The position numbers and the translations under genes are program-made. Positions 8,106-17,026 of a stretch of 64,000 nucleotides of DNA are shown here, piece by piece; within the stretch, counting starts at the first letter, position 1, and each line of letters starts with the position of its first letter. The notes beneath the pieces were generated by a model. That model saw only the letters and a program-made list of their open reading frames with translations, did not search any database and was not told where the DNA came from. This DNA is from Bacteroidota bacterium (GTDB taxonomy: Bacteria > Bacteroidota > Bacteroidia > Chitinophagales > Chitinophagaceae). The stretch spans positions 186,001 to 250,000 of the forward strand of contig CANGEP010000001.1 of assembly GCA_947452905.1 (NCBI GenBank), written 5' to 3'.

Positions 8106-9389
8106 ATGGCAAATTATGCAAAGCAAACAGTGTCAATTATTTTAGGAGGAGGAGCAGGGTCAAGACTTTCTCCTTTAACAGCAAAACGTTCTAAACCGGC
8201 CGTTCCCATTGCAGGCAAATACCGTTTAGTGGATATTCCTATAAGTAACTGCATTAATTCTAATTTAAACCGAATTTTTGTGTTAACTCAATTCAATTCG
8301 GCTTCCTTAAATCAGCATATTAAAAACACCTATCATTTTAGTGCCTTTAGTTCGGGCTTTGTTGATATTCTTGCTGCTGAACAAACCCCTGATAATCCAG
8401 GATGGTTTCAAGGCACAGCCGATGCAGTAAGGCAATCACTTCGACATTTGGATAAAATGGATTTTGAGTATGTATTAATTTTAAGCGGCGATCAGTTATA
8501 TCAAATGGATTTTAGTAAAATGATTGATGCACATAAGCAAAGTGGTGCTGCCTTAACAATTGCCACCATTCCGGTGGGGGATAGAGAAGCGCCAGAGTTT
8601 GGGATTTTAAAATCCAATGACGAAAATGTTATTACCTCTTTTATTGAAAAACCTAAAAAAGAATTATTACCTGAATGGACTAGTGATACAGGTGATGCGA
8701 TGCAAGCACAAGGTCGAAATTATTTAGCCTCCATGGGCATCTATGTTTTTCATAAAGAAATTTTATATAAATTATTAAATGAAGTGCATGCAAATGCTAC
8801 TGATTTTGGAAAAGAAATTATTCCAGATTCTATTGCACATTACAAAGTAATTAGTTATCAGTATGATGGCTATTGGACGGATATTGGAAATATTTATTCT
8901 TTCTTTGAAGCCAATATTGCATTAACGGATGAGATACCGCCGTTTAATTTATTTGATAGTGCACAAACAGTATACACGCGTTCACGAATGTTGCCGCCAG
9001 CTAAAATTAGTGGTACGCTTATTGATAAAGCAATTGTAGCAGAAGGGTCAATTATTCATGCAGCGTCCATCACCAAATCGGTAATAGGTATTCGTTCAAG
9101 AATTGGAAAAGATACGACCATTAACAATAGTTATATTATGGGTTGTGATTATTATGAAACTATTGAGCAAATAAATGAAAAAAATAAAAATGGTATTCCC
9201 ATTATTGGAATTGGTGAGCGATGTATTATACAAGATGCTATTGTTGATAAGAATTGTTCCATTGGCAATGACGTAACTATAAAAGGAGGGGCACATTTAG
9301 AAAAAATGGATCATCCTTTATACACCATTAAAGATGGTATTATAGTAATCAAAAAAGGTTCAGTTATTCCTAATGGTTTTGTTATTTAA
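8106..9389 (+). CDS. glgC: Glucose-1-phosphate adenylyltransferase (ADP-glucose pyrophosphorylase)
   Basis: About 427 residues. The nucleotidyltransferase loop is GGGAGSRLSPLTAKRSKPAVP, followed by DIPISNC, the GTADAVRQ motif, FIEKPK and the GYWTDIGNIYSF block; the C-terminal third is the left-handed beta-helix domain. It makes ADP-glucose for GlgA. I chose ATG 8106 (MANYAKQT): an in-frame ATG at 8055 would overlap glgA and add 17 residues that do not look like the family N-terminus. It sits 19 bases after glgA and nine bases before the transporter gene. Confidence 0.93.
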   Translation: MANYAKQTVSIILGGGAGSRLSPLTAKRSKPAVPIAGKYRLVDIPISNCINSNLNRIFVLTQFNSASLNQHIKNTYHFSAFSSGFVDILAAEQTPDNPGWFQGTADAVRQSLRHLDKMDFEYVLILSGDQLYQMDFSKMIDAHKQSGAALTIATIPVGDREAPEFGILKSNDENVITSFIEKPKKELLPEWTSDTGDAMQAQGRNYLASMGIYVFHKEILYKLLNEVHANATDFGKEIIPDSIAHYKVISYQYDGYWTDIGNIYSFFEANIALTDEIPPFNLFDSAQTVYTRSRMLPPAKISGTLIDKAIVAEGSIIHAASITKSVIGIRSRIGKDTTINNSYIMGCDYYETIEQINEKNKNGIPIIGIGERCIIQDAIVDKNCSIGNDVTIKGGAHLEKMDHPLYTIKDGIIVIKKGSVIPNGFVI

Positions 9390-9398
9390 ATTTAATTT

Positions 9399-10715
9399 AT
9401 GAGTACAGCTTATACAGGGCCAAAAGCCAAACTTAGTTTTTGGCAAATATTTAATATGTGTTTTGGTTTTTTTGGTATCCAATTTGGTTGGAGTTTGCAA
9501 ATGGGAAACATGAGTGCCATTTATGAATTTTTGGGAGCCTCCCCAGAACAAATTCCAGGATTGTGGTTGGCTGCACCTATGACAGGACTTATTATTCAAC
9601 CCATTATTGGCTATTGGAGTGATAGAACTTGGCATCCCAAGTTAGGTCGTCGTCGACCTTTCTTTTTAGTGGGAGCAATATTAAGTTCAGCACTATTATT
9701 TGTCATGCCTAATTCTTCTACTGTTTGGATGGCTGCAGGTGTTTTATGGATTTTAGATTCTAGTATTAATGTAACCATGGAACCCTTTAGAGCTTTTGTA
9801 GCTGATAACTTAGAGGAAAAGCAAAGATCTTTTGGATTCTCAATGCAGAGTATGTTTATTGGTTTGGCTTCGTTTATTGCAGGATATTTGCCACAATTAT
9901 TGGTAAAATGGTTGGGGGTTTCTAGGGAAAAAGTGAATGGTACCATTCCACAAAATATTTTATTATCTTTTTATATTGGGGCTGCTGTATTTTTTGTATC
10001 CGTTATGTATACCATATTAAGAAGTAAAGAGTATCCGCCTTCTCAAAATGAAAATACAAATTCAACTGAACCAAAATTGTCTATTGTAGCTGAGATTATA
10101 GATTCAATAAAAAACATGCCTATACAAATGAAGCGTTTGGCTTTGGTGAATTTTATTACTTGGCCAGGTCTTTTCTTAATGTGGTTTTATTATAGTACTG
10201 GGGTAGCTTCACAATTGTTTCATGGCGATCCTATTACCAATAGTAATGCTTTTACAATGGGTTTAGAACATGCCAATACCACTTCCGCGATTCTTAATTT
10301 AGTCACTTTTGGTTTTTCTTTTACCCTGTCCTTTTGGGTGGGTCTATTAGGGAAAAAACATACACATGCCATCTGTTTATTGTTAGGTGGTATCGGACTC
10401 ATTTCTGTTTATTATGTTCAAAATGTAAACTTTTTATACCTCAGTATGGGTTTAGTGGGTATCGCATGGGCTTCTATATTATCCATGCCATATTCTATGT
10501 TAGCGGGTTTTATTCCTGAACAAAAAATGGGAATTTATATGGGTATATTTAATTTCTTTATTGTGCTCCCCGAAATAATTGCTTCTTTATTTTTTGGTAA
10601 AATTATGTCTGCCTTTTTACATAATGATAGACTCATGGCGGTACAAATTGGGGGAGGACTATTAATTTTGGCGAGTGTTGTTTGTGTGATGATCATTAAA
10701 GAAGAAAAGTCATGA
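9399..10715 (+). CDS. SLC45/SUT-like MFS disaccharide (maltose/maltodextrin?) transporter
   Basis: 438 residues with about 12 membrane spans. The motif GYWSDRTWHPKLGRRRPFF between spans 2 and 3 is typical of the glycoside-pentoside-hexuronide/SLC45-like branch, as are FGIQFGWSLQMGNMS at the N-terminus and the RAFVADN block. Relatives in Bacteroidota lie next to amylases and are annotated as maltose or oligosaccharide transporters. Its position between glgC and an exported GH13 enzyme supports maltose/maltodextrin import; this is inferred. Its stop overlaps the amylase start (ATGA), so the two are translationally coupled. Confidence 0.82.
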   Translation: MSTAYTGPKAKLSFWQIFNMCFGFFGIQFGWSLQMGNMSAIYEFLGASPEQIPGLWLAAPMTGLIIQPIIGYWSDRTWHPKLGRRRPFFLVGAILSSALLFVMPNSSTVWMAAGVLWILDSSINVTMEPFRAFVADNLEEKQRSFGFSMQSMFIGLASFIAGYLPQLLVKWLGVSREKVNGTIPQNILLSFYIGAAVFFVSVMYTILRSKEYPPSQNENTNSTEPKLSIVAEIIDSIKNMPIQMKRLALVNFITWPGLFLMWFYYSTGVASQLFHGDPITNSNAFTMGLEHANTTSAILNLVTFGFSFTLSFWVGLLGKKHTHAICLLLGGIGLISVYYVQNVNFLYLSMGLVGIAWASILSMPYSMLAGFIPEQKMGIYMGIFNFFIVLPEIIASLFFGKIMSAFLHNDRLMAVQIGGGLLILASVVCVMIIKEEKS

Positions 10716-12559
10716 GTAAAAGAGTAGGTTGTATTTTGGTTTTAAGTTTCGCTTTTATATCCTTATTAGCACAGTCCATTGAGTTTTATCCTTCCAATTG
10801 GTTTGTGCAAATGAAAAACAAACAAGTACAAGTTCTTATTCGAGCTTCTAACATGGATTTTACAAATGCAAGTTTGCAAGTAAATTATCCAGGGGTTCGT
10901 TTACAAAAATTGCATCATTTTAGCAATGGACATTATATAGCTGCTGATTTGCTTATTGAGCCTTCAACCCAACCCGGGCAGATCGTTTTTTTAATAACTA
11001 ATCAGGGTAAAAAAATAACTCAAAATTGGACGCTTTTACCCCGAAGAAAAGGGCTTGGCACTCAATTTGCACAGGGTTTAAATTCGAGCGATCTTATTTA
11101 TTTTTTAATGCCTGATCGTTTTAGTAATGGAGATCCTAGTAATGATCGAATTGCAGGACTTAAAGATCAAGCTTTAAATAGAGATTCTATTTTTATAAGA
11201 CATGGAGGTGATTTACAAGGAGTGAACAATCATTTGGATTATTTTCAAAAACTTGGAGTTACTACCTTATGGATGACACCTGTGGTAGAGAATAATATGC
11301 CAGATAGAACCGAGCATGGCTATGCAGCTACCAATAATTATAAAATTGAGCCAAGATTTGGGGGGAATAAAGCTTATTTAACACTGAGTGAGAATTTGCA
11401 CAAAAGAGGTATGAAACTTGTTCAAGATATTGTATATAATCATTTTGGCAGATTTCATTTTTTAGTACAAGATGCTCCCGATCCTAATTGGTTACACCAA
11501 TGGCCAACATATACTCAAACACATTACCGAGAACAAGCCATCTTTGATCCTTATCATTCAAATTCGGATGTTAAAAAAATGATTGATGGTTGGTTTACAA
11601 CAGAGATGCCTGATGTAAACCAGGAAAATATTTTTGTTGAAAAATATTTAACGCAAAATGCCATTTGGTCGGTGGAAACATATGGGGTAGATGCATTTAG
11701 AGTGGATACCTATAAGTATTGCAATGTGGAAGTTATGAACCGATTAAACAAGGCATTATTGGATGAATATCCTAAAATTTTTACTTTCGGAGAATGTTGG
11801 GTAGAGGGCGTTGCTGCACAAGCTTATTTTATCGAAAATAATTTGAATTTACCCTTTAAAAGTAATTTAAAAGCTACCTCAGATTTTAGTTTATTGTTTG
11901 GAGGTATTTTACCTGCGCTGAATGAAGCAAATACATGGAGTAATGGCGTGATTAAATTATACACTACATTGTCTTATGACTTTTTATATAAAAAGGCAAA
12001 TAACAATGTCATATTTTTGGACAATCATGATATGACAAGGATACATTCTGCTCTTGGAGAAAGTATTCCAAAAACAAAAATGGCCTATGCATGGTTATTT
12101 ACTTGTAGAGGAATTCCTCAATTATATTATGGATCTGAATTCTTAATGAAAGGCATCACTAATCCTGATGGCTTGGTTAGATTGGATTTTCCAGGTGGCT
12201 GGGTTAATGATAAAAAGAACGCTTTTACGGAACAAGGATTAACCAATGTTGAATTAGACTTTTTGCATTATGTTCAAGCCCTTGGTTCTTATAGAAAAAG
12301 TGCTAGCGCATTAAAGACAGGAGATATGATGCAATATATTCCTGATGAAGGTTTGTATGTTTATTTCAGATATGATGCAAGGCAAACTATTATGTGTGTG
12401 ATGAATACAGATACTAAAACAAGAGAAGTAAAATTAGCTAACTATCCAGAAAGGACAAAAGCTTATACTAGAGGAAGAGATATTATTTCAGGAAATTTAA
12501 CTGGGTCTCAATTTTCAATTCCTGCGATGAGCATGCAGGTAATTGAATTAACAAAATAA
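10712..12559 (+). CDS. Exported GH13 alpha-amylase (neopullulanase/cyclomaltodextrinase type)
   Basis: 615 residues. Residues 1-21 are a signal peptide (CILVLSFAFISLLAQ), then comes an N-terminal beta domain with SNWFVQMKN, typical of cyclomaltodextrinase N domains, then a GH13 barrel. All four conserved regions are present: DIVYNHFG, GVDAFRVDTYKY with nucleophile Asp332, FTFGECWVEG with Glu361, and FLDNHDMTRI with Asp440. It should cut alpha-1,4-glucans in the periplasm and feed the upstream transporter. It overlaps that gene by four bases (ATGA). A SusA-like role is plausible, but no susCD pair is nearby. Confidence 0.88.
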   Translation: MSKRVGCILVLSFAFISLLAQSIEFYPSNWFVQMKNKQVQVLIRASNMDFTNASLQVNYPGVRLQKLHHFSNGHYIAADLLIEPSTQPGQIVFLITNQGKKITQNWTLLPRRKGLGTQFAQGLNSSDLIYFLMPDRFSNGDPSNDRIAGLKDQALNRDSIFIRHGGDLQGVNNHLDYFQKLGVTTLWMTPVVENNMPDRTEHGYAATNNYKIEPRFGGNKAYLTLSENLHKRGMKLVQDIVYNHFGRFHFLVQDAPDPNWLHQWPTYTQTHYREQAIFDPYHSNSDVKKMIDGWFTTEMPDVNQENIFVEKYLTQNAIWSVETYGVDAFRVDTYKYCNVEVMNRLNKALLDEYPKIFTFGECWVEGVAAQAYFIENNLNLPFKSNLKATSDFSLLFGGILPALNEANTWSNGVIKLYTTLSYDFLYKKANNNVIFLDNHDMTRIHSALGESIPKTKMAYAWLFTCRGIPQLYYGSEFLMKGITNPDGLVRLDFPGGWVNDKKNAFTEQGLTNVELDFLHYVQALGSYRKSASALKTGDMMQYIPDEGLYVYFRYDARQTIMCVMNTDTKTREVKLANYPERTKAYTRGRDIISGNLTGSQFSIPAMSMQVIELTK

Positions 12560-12561
12560 TT

Positions 12562-14502
12562 ATGCCAACATACGAAGAGGTTAATTTTGTAGATAGTCAA
12601 CAACCCGTTTGGAATTATTCTTTAATCACCGATGAGGATATCAATAATTTTCAAAATGGAACGCACTATAGTTTATATAAAATTTTTGGTAACCATCAAG
12701 TAAAAGTTTTAGACACCTGGGGAACTTATTTTTCTGTATGGGCGCCTAATGCTACCCATGTTTTTGTTACGGGTAATTTTAATGACTGGAATAAAGAATC
12801 ACATCCCTTAAAAGTGAGACTGGATAGTTCAGGTATTTGGGAAGGCTTTATACCTGGAATACTAAAAGGTGAAGTATATAAATATCATATACATGGATAC
12901 AAAGGTGCTTTATTAGACAAAGGGGATCCTTTTGCCAACTATTGGGAGTTAAGGCCTTTAACCGCTTCTATCACATGGGATACTGCCTATGAATGGAGAG
13001 ATGCAAATTGGTTGGAAAAAAGAAAAATAAGTAATCGTACCGATCAACCCTATTCGGTATACGAAGTACATTTGGCAAGCTGGATGCGTCCTGATAAAAA
13101 TAATGAGGATAGCTATAACTCCTACAAGCAATTAATTAATTTATTAGTGCCTTATGTGAAAGAGATGGGTTTTACACATGTGGAGTTTATGCCTATAATG
13201 GAGCATCCTTTTGATGGCAGTTGGGGTTATCAAGGCATTGGCTTTTTTGCACCTACTTCTCGATTTGGTAATCCGCAAGAATTTGCAGCTTTGGTAGATG
13301 CTTTTCATACTGCCGAAATTGGGGTTATCATTGATTGGGTTCCTTCTCATTTTCCTTATGATAGTCATGGTTTATTTATGTTTGATGGAGCCAATACCTA
13401 TGAATATGCAGATATGCGAAAGGGTTATCATCCCGATTGGAATTCCTATATTTTTAATTACAAGAGAGGTGAGGTAAAATCTTTTTTAATAAGTAGTGCT
13501 CGTTTTTGGTGTGATCAATTTCATATCGATGGGTTAAGAGTGGATGCGGTAAGTTCAATGTTAAAATTGGATTATAGTAGAGAAGAAGGACAATGGGAGA
13601 GAAATGAATTTGGTGGTAATGGAAATTTAGAAGCAATTGCCTTTATAAAAGATTTAAACGAAACCTTGTACCGTGATTTTCCAGCTATTCAAACTATTGC
13701 AGAAGAAGCCACCGATTGGCCAGGGGTAAGCCAGCCCACTTTTATGGATGGCTTAGGCTTTGGTATGAAATGGATGATGGGATGGATGCACGACACCTTA
13801 GATTATTTTAAATTAGATCCTTTATTTAGACCCTTTCATCAGGATAAGTTTTCGTTTTCCATGATGTATTATTATGATGAACATTTTATGTTGCCCTTAA
13901 GTCATGATGAGGTGGTACACGGTAAAAGCCCCATGATTTATAAAATGCCTGGAGATGAATGGCAAAAGTTTGCCAATCTAAGATTGCTATATACGTACAT
14001 GTTTACGCATCCAGGTGCAAAATTACTTTTCATGGGTAATGAATTTGCAGCTACTGATGAATGGAATTATAAGTCCGAATTACCCTGGGATTTATTGAAG
14101 CACAAGAGTCATGGTGGAATGAAGCATTGTGTACAACAACTCAATAAATTATTAGTAAGTAATAAAGCTTTATATGAATTACAATATGATTCAGCTGGTT
14201 TTGAATGGGTCGAAACCAATAAACGCCAAGAAGGTATTATAGCCTATAGAAGAAGAGCTAAAAACTGGGAGGAGGATATTGTGGTGGTATTAAATATGAC
14301 CCCGGTTCCCAGACATCAATTTCCTATACATGTGCACGGAAATAAAGATTGGAAGGAAATATTTAATAGCGATGATAAAGCTTTTTGGGGAGTAGGGGAT
14401 TTGTATAATAAAACTGTAATAAAAGAGTCACAGGACGAAAATAAAGAGTGGTTTAAGCTTATTTTAGAGCTCCCAGCTTTATCGGCTGTCGTTTTAAAAT
14501 AG
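12562..14502 (+). CDS. glgB: 1,4-alpha-glucan branching enzyme (GH13, CBM48)
   Basis: 646 residues. A CBM48 domain spans about residues 45-150 (FSVWAPNATHVFVTGNFNDW), followed by the GH13 barrel: EFMPIMEHPFDGSWGYQ, GLRVDAVSSML with nucleophile Asp328, IAEEATDWPGVSQP with the acid/base Glu381 or Glu382, and LSHDEVVHGK. It adds alpha-1,6 branches to glycogen. It is the last gene of the glycogen operon, starting two bases after the amylase stop. Spacing and composition are continuous with the neighbours, so there is no sign of transfer. Confidence 0.94.
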   Translation: MPTYEEVNFVDSQQPVWNYSLITDEDINNFQNGTHYSLYKIFGNHQVKVLDTWGTYFSVWAPNATHVFVTGNFNDWNKESHPLKVRLDSSGIWEGFIPGILKGEVYKYHIHGYKGALLDKGDPFANYWELRPLTASITWDTAYEWRDANWLEKRKISNRTDQPYSVYEVHLASWMRPDKNNEDSYNSYKQLINLLVPYVKEMGFTHVEFMPIMEHPFDGSWGYQGIGFFAPTSRFGNPQEFAALVDAFHTAEIGVIIDWVPSHFPYDSHGLFMFDGANTYEYADMRKGYHPDWNSYIFNYKRGEVKSFLISSARFWCDQFHIDGLRVDAVSSMLKLDYSREEGQWERNEFGGNGNLEAIAFIKDLNETLYRDFPAIQTIAEEATDWPGVSQPTFMDGLGFGMKWMMGWMHDTLDYFKLDPLFRPFHQDKFSFSMMYYYDEHFMLPLSHDEVVHGKSPMIYKMPGDEWQKFANLRLLYTYMFTHPGAKLLFMGNEFAATDEWNYKSELPWDLLKHKSHGGMKHCVQQLNKLLVSNKALYELQYDSAGFEWVETNKRQEGIIAYRRRAKNWEEDIVVVLNMTPVPRHQFPIHVHGNKDWKEIFNSDDKAFWGVGDLYNKTVIKESQDENKEWFKLILELPALSAVVLK

Positions 14503-14529
14503 CTTTGCAAAGCTTTGCAAGCCTTGCAG
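14501..14529. repeat. Tandem AGCTTTGCAA decamers forming overlapping palindromes after glgB
   Basis: AGCTTTGCAA occurs twice in tandem (14501-14520), followed by a degenerate third copy GCCTTGCAG. It starts inside the glgB stop codon. 14501-14514 and 14505-14520 are both perfect palindromes. There is no T-tract, so it is not a classical terminator. Confidence 0.6.
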
Positions 14530-14636
14530 ATGCACATTTTATATCAAGTTTTGCACATATTTAGATTTATGATAAATCTTAACAATTAGGTAATATTTGT
14601 GTCTCAACTTTGTATTGTTAATCCAACCTATAAAAC

Positions 14637-14954
14637 ATGATAACCAATCACAAAGCCATGCTGTATGAAGCTGTATCAGAATTCATACAATTGCACGCCT
14701 TCGATCATTTATTGGACAACGAATTAGCCCAACTTAAAAATTTATTAAATGTTTGGGCAGATACTAATGATGCCAATGAGTTGCATGAATTAACTCAAAA
14801 GCTAACTCCTTTTTTAAGTAAAGCCAACTTTTTCGTAGAGACAGTTTCGCCAGCTGCTATTCAACTTTGGTTTTACGCTTTATCTTACAATAATATTCCA
14901 ATTGCGAATATGATGCAAGATATTCATATCAATGGTGAGGTTTCTGCTTATTAA
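14637..14954 (+). CDS. Hypothetical small helical protein
   Basis: 105 residues, not recognised. It is predicted to be all-helical and soluble, with no signal peptide or membrane segment and no cysteines; acidic and Leu-rich stretches (FDHLLDNELAQLKNLLNVWAD) suggest a helical bundle. It stands alone between the glycogen operon and a convergent coiled-coil membrane protein and has its own bidirectional terminator downstream. The ATG at 14637 is preceded by an AT-rich gap of 134 bases. Codon use resembles the neighbours, so it is probably a real lineage-specific gene. Confidence 0.6.
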   Translation: MITNHKAMLYEAVSEFIQLHAFDHLLDNELAQLKNLLNVWADTNDANELHELTQKLTPFLSKANFFVETVSPAAIQLWFYALSYNNIPIANMMQDIHINGEVSAY

Positions 14955-14975
14955 TTTTACTTAGTTATTACAAGC

Positions 14976-15011
14976 ACAAAAAAGCCCCTCGAAAATCAAG
15001 GGGCTTTTTTG
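14976..15011. terminator. Bidirectional intrinsic terminator
   Basis: Stem AGCCCCT (14983-14989) / AGGGGCT (14999-15005), extended by the flanking A-run and T-run that pair with each other. It lies between two convergent genes. Confidence 0.88.
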
Positions 15012-15030
15012 TGTATAGGTAATCTATTTA

Positions 15031-15942
15031 TTAGAATAGTCCTTTTCTCAAGCTTGTTTTACCTTCTCCGATTTTAAAACCGTTATTGTAAACTTCTACT
15101 TTATACTCACCTTCAATAAATTTGCCACTATTTTTTACATCATAGCTAACTGGCAATACTGCATTTTGTTCATATTGAACAGTGATTTTATTAGAGAAAG
15201 CCTTAACGCCTTCTTCTCTAGTGGTAATATTACCTCCATCTGAAATAGGCTTGCCATCTGGAGTAGTAATGCATACATATAAATCTTGCGCACCGCTTGG
15301 CGTAATTTTGTTTTTATCAATTTGGAAGGCTAAACGAATAGTGTTTGCTCTTTTTGCATTGTTGGTTTTTCTCTCAGTTCCATCTTCTCTTACTCTTAAA
15401 GAAACAATACTAAAAGTAGACGCATGTAGGGTAGACCCTATGTCTTGTAATCTTTCTTTTTCTTTAGTAGTAGAGTTTAAATTGGTATTTAAGGTAGAAT
15501 TTTGATTGGTTAAATCTTGGTTTTTAGCAGTTAATTCTTTGTTCTCTGCTTGTGCTTTGCCTAAGTCAGCTACTAAACCAGCAACTTTGCCATTCAAATC
15601 AGCTATCATTGTTTTAGCTTCTTCTAGTTCTTTATCAGTAGCATCTTTTTTCTTAAGGATACTTCCAATATTTGCTTTTAGTTTTTGGATTTGAGTAGTT
15701 TTTTCCAATAAATCTCCTGATAATTGAGTGTTTTGTTGTGTTAATGAATCTACTTTAGCAGAAGCTGCAATAAATTCGGATTGAATAACACTTTTTGCAC
15801 TATCAATAGTGGCTACTTTTACCTCGTTTTGGGTAATTAATTCTGTCTTGGAACTATTAAAATAAATCCAAGAACCAATAAGGGCGACAATCAAAAGTCC
15901 AATGATTATTTTACTGCCGTTTCCTGATGATTCGTTACTCAT
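15031..15942 (-). CDS. Hypothetical membrane-anchored coiled-coil protein
   Basis: About 303 residues, of unknown function. After a short polar start (MSNESSGNGSK) there is one membrane segment, IIIGLLIVALIGSWIYF, then a long coiled coil from about residue 45 to 165 with repeated Asn/Gln/Lys/Leu heptads. A C-terminal beta-rich domain of about 130 residues follows (FSIVSLRVREDGT, ITVQYEQNAVLPV, GEYKVEVYNNGFKIGEG). The protein is likely tethered in the inner membrane with a periplasmic tail. ATG 15942 is preferred; the upstream extension would run into holA on the other strand. Coiled-coil relatives are sometimes labelled SMC-like; that is not supported here. Confidence 0.7.
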   Translation of the reverse strand: MSNESSGNGSKIIIGLLIVALIGSWIYFNSSKTELITQNEVKVATIDSAKSVIQSEFIAASAKVDSLTQQNTQLSGDLLEKTTQIQKLKANIGSILKKKDATDKELEEAKTMIADLNGKVAGLVADLGKAQAENKELTAKNQDLTNQNSTLNTNLNSTTKEKERLQDIGSTLHASTFSIVSLRVREDGTERKTNNAKRANTIRLAFQIDKNKITPSGAQDLYVCITTPDGKPISDGGNITTREEGVKAFSNKITVQYEQNAVLPVSYDVKNSGKFIEGEYKVEVYNNGFKIGEGKTSLRKGLF

Positions 15943-16004
15943 AAAAATGATTTTGTTAATTTGACCCCAAGTTACAAAAAAATCGAACACATATGTAATT
16001 TCAA

Positions 16005-16012
16005 TATCTTTG
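16005..16012 (+). promoter_or_regulatory. -7 element abutting the holA start
   Basis: TATCTTTG, an exact TAnnTTTG match, ends three bases before the ATG at 16016. If used, transcription would start at or next to the start codon, giving a leaderless mRNA. Confidence 0.45.
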
Positions 16013-16015
16013 GGC

Positions 16016-17026
16016 ATGCCCATTTCTAAAATTATCGCCAATTGGAAGAAAAATGTTTTTGATGCTGTTTATTGGCTCGAAGGGGAAGAGCCTTTTTATA
16101 TTGACCAATTGGTTAATTATGCCGAAAAGCAATTGTTATCTGAAGAGGAGTTGGCCTTTAATTTAACTATTTTTTATGGAAAGGATGCTGATTGGGCCCA
16201 AGTAATTAATGCTTGTAAAAGGTATCCTGTATTTGCTGAGAGACAAGTTGTTATTATTAAAGAGGCACAACATATGGGTCAATTAGATAAGCTTTTATCC
16301 TATATAGAAAACCCTCTAAGTTCTACCATTTTGATTGTGGCGCATAAAGACAAAAATGTAGATGGCCGATCGGTTTTAGCCAAGACCCTCAAAACCAAAG
16401 CAGTGGTTTTGAGTACCAAAAAAATGTACGACAATAAATTGCCTGAATGGGTGAGTGGTTGGGTGGCAGATAGAAGCTATCAAATTGCCCCTAAAGCTGT
16501 TCAAATTATTGTGGATCATATTGGCAATGATTTAAATCGAATTCAAAATGAATTAGAAAAATTGATTGTCAATTTAGGAGATCGTAAAAAAATTACCGAA
16601 GATGATATTGAAAAATATATAGGCATAAGTAAAGAGTATAATGCCTTTGAATTTCAGGACGCTGTAGCGCAAAAGAATTTCGCAAAAGCCATTAAAATGA
16701 TTCAATATTTTGAATCAAATCATAAAGCGGCCCCGATTCAATTAATTTTACCAACACTATACTCCTTTTTTAGTAAAGTATATGCCATTTATGGGTTAGG
16801 CACGGGAGACGAAAAGCGAATTGCCAGTGAAGTGGGTATTGCGCCATTTATAGTAAAAAATTATATTGCTGCCACTAGGCATTATTCTTTTTCCAAAGTG
16901 GAGCATATTTTATTATTAATCCAATCCTATAATTTAAGAGTTATTGGAATTAATAACGGCGACAATACAGATGCCGATTTGTTAACGGAATTGGTAATTA
17001 AGATAATGGATACTTCGCTAAAATAA
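16016..17026 (+). CDS. holA: DNA polymerase III delta subunit
   Basis: About 336 residues. The family start YWLEGEEPFYIDQLV lies at residues 17-31, followed by AERQVVIIKEAQHM and the C-terminal helical collar (FQDAVAQKNFAKAIKMI, then LYSFFSKVYAIYGLG). HolA opens the beta clamp within the clamp loader. An in-frame TTG at 16010 lies inside the TATCTTTG box, so ATG 16016 is preferred. The 3' end overlaps the 3' end of ribF on the other strand by 29 bases. Confidence 0.85.
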   Translation: MPISKIIANWKKNVFDAVYWLEGEEPFYIDQLVNYAEKQLLSEEELAFNLTIFYGKDADWAQVINACKRYPVFAERQVVIIKEAQHMGQLDKLLSYIENPLSSTILIVAHKDKNVDGRSVLAKTLKTKAVVLSTKKMYDNKLPEWVSGWVADRSYQIAPKAVQIIVDHIGNDLNRIQNELEKLIVNLGDRKKITEDDIEKYIGISKEYNAFEFQDAVAQKNFAKAIKMIQYFESNHKAAPIQLILPTLYSFFSKVYAIYGLGTGDEKRIASEVGIAPFIVKNYIAATRHYSFSKVEHILLLIQSYNLRVIGINNGDNTDADLLTELVIKIMDTSLK

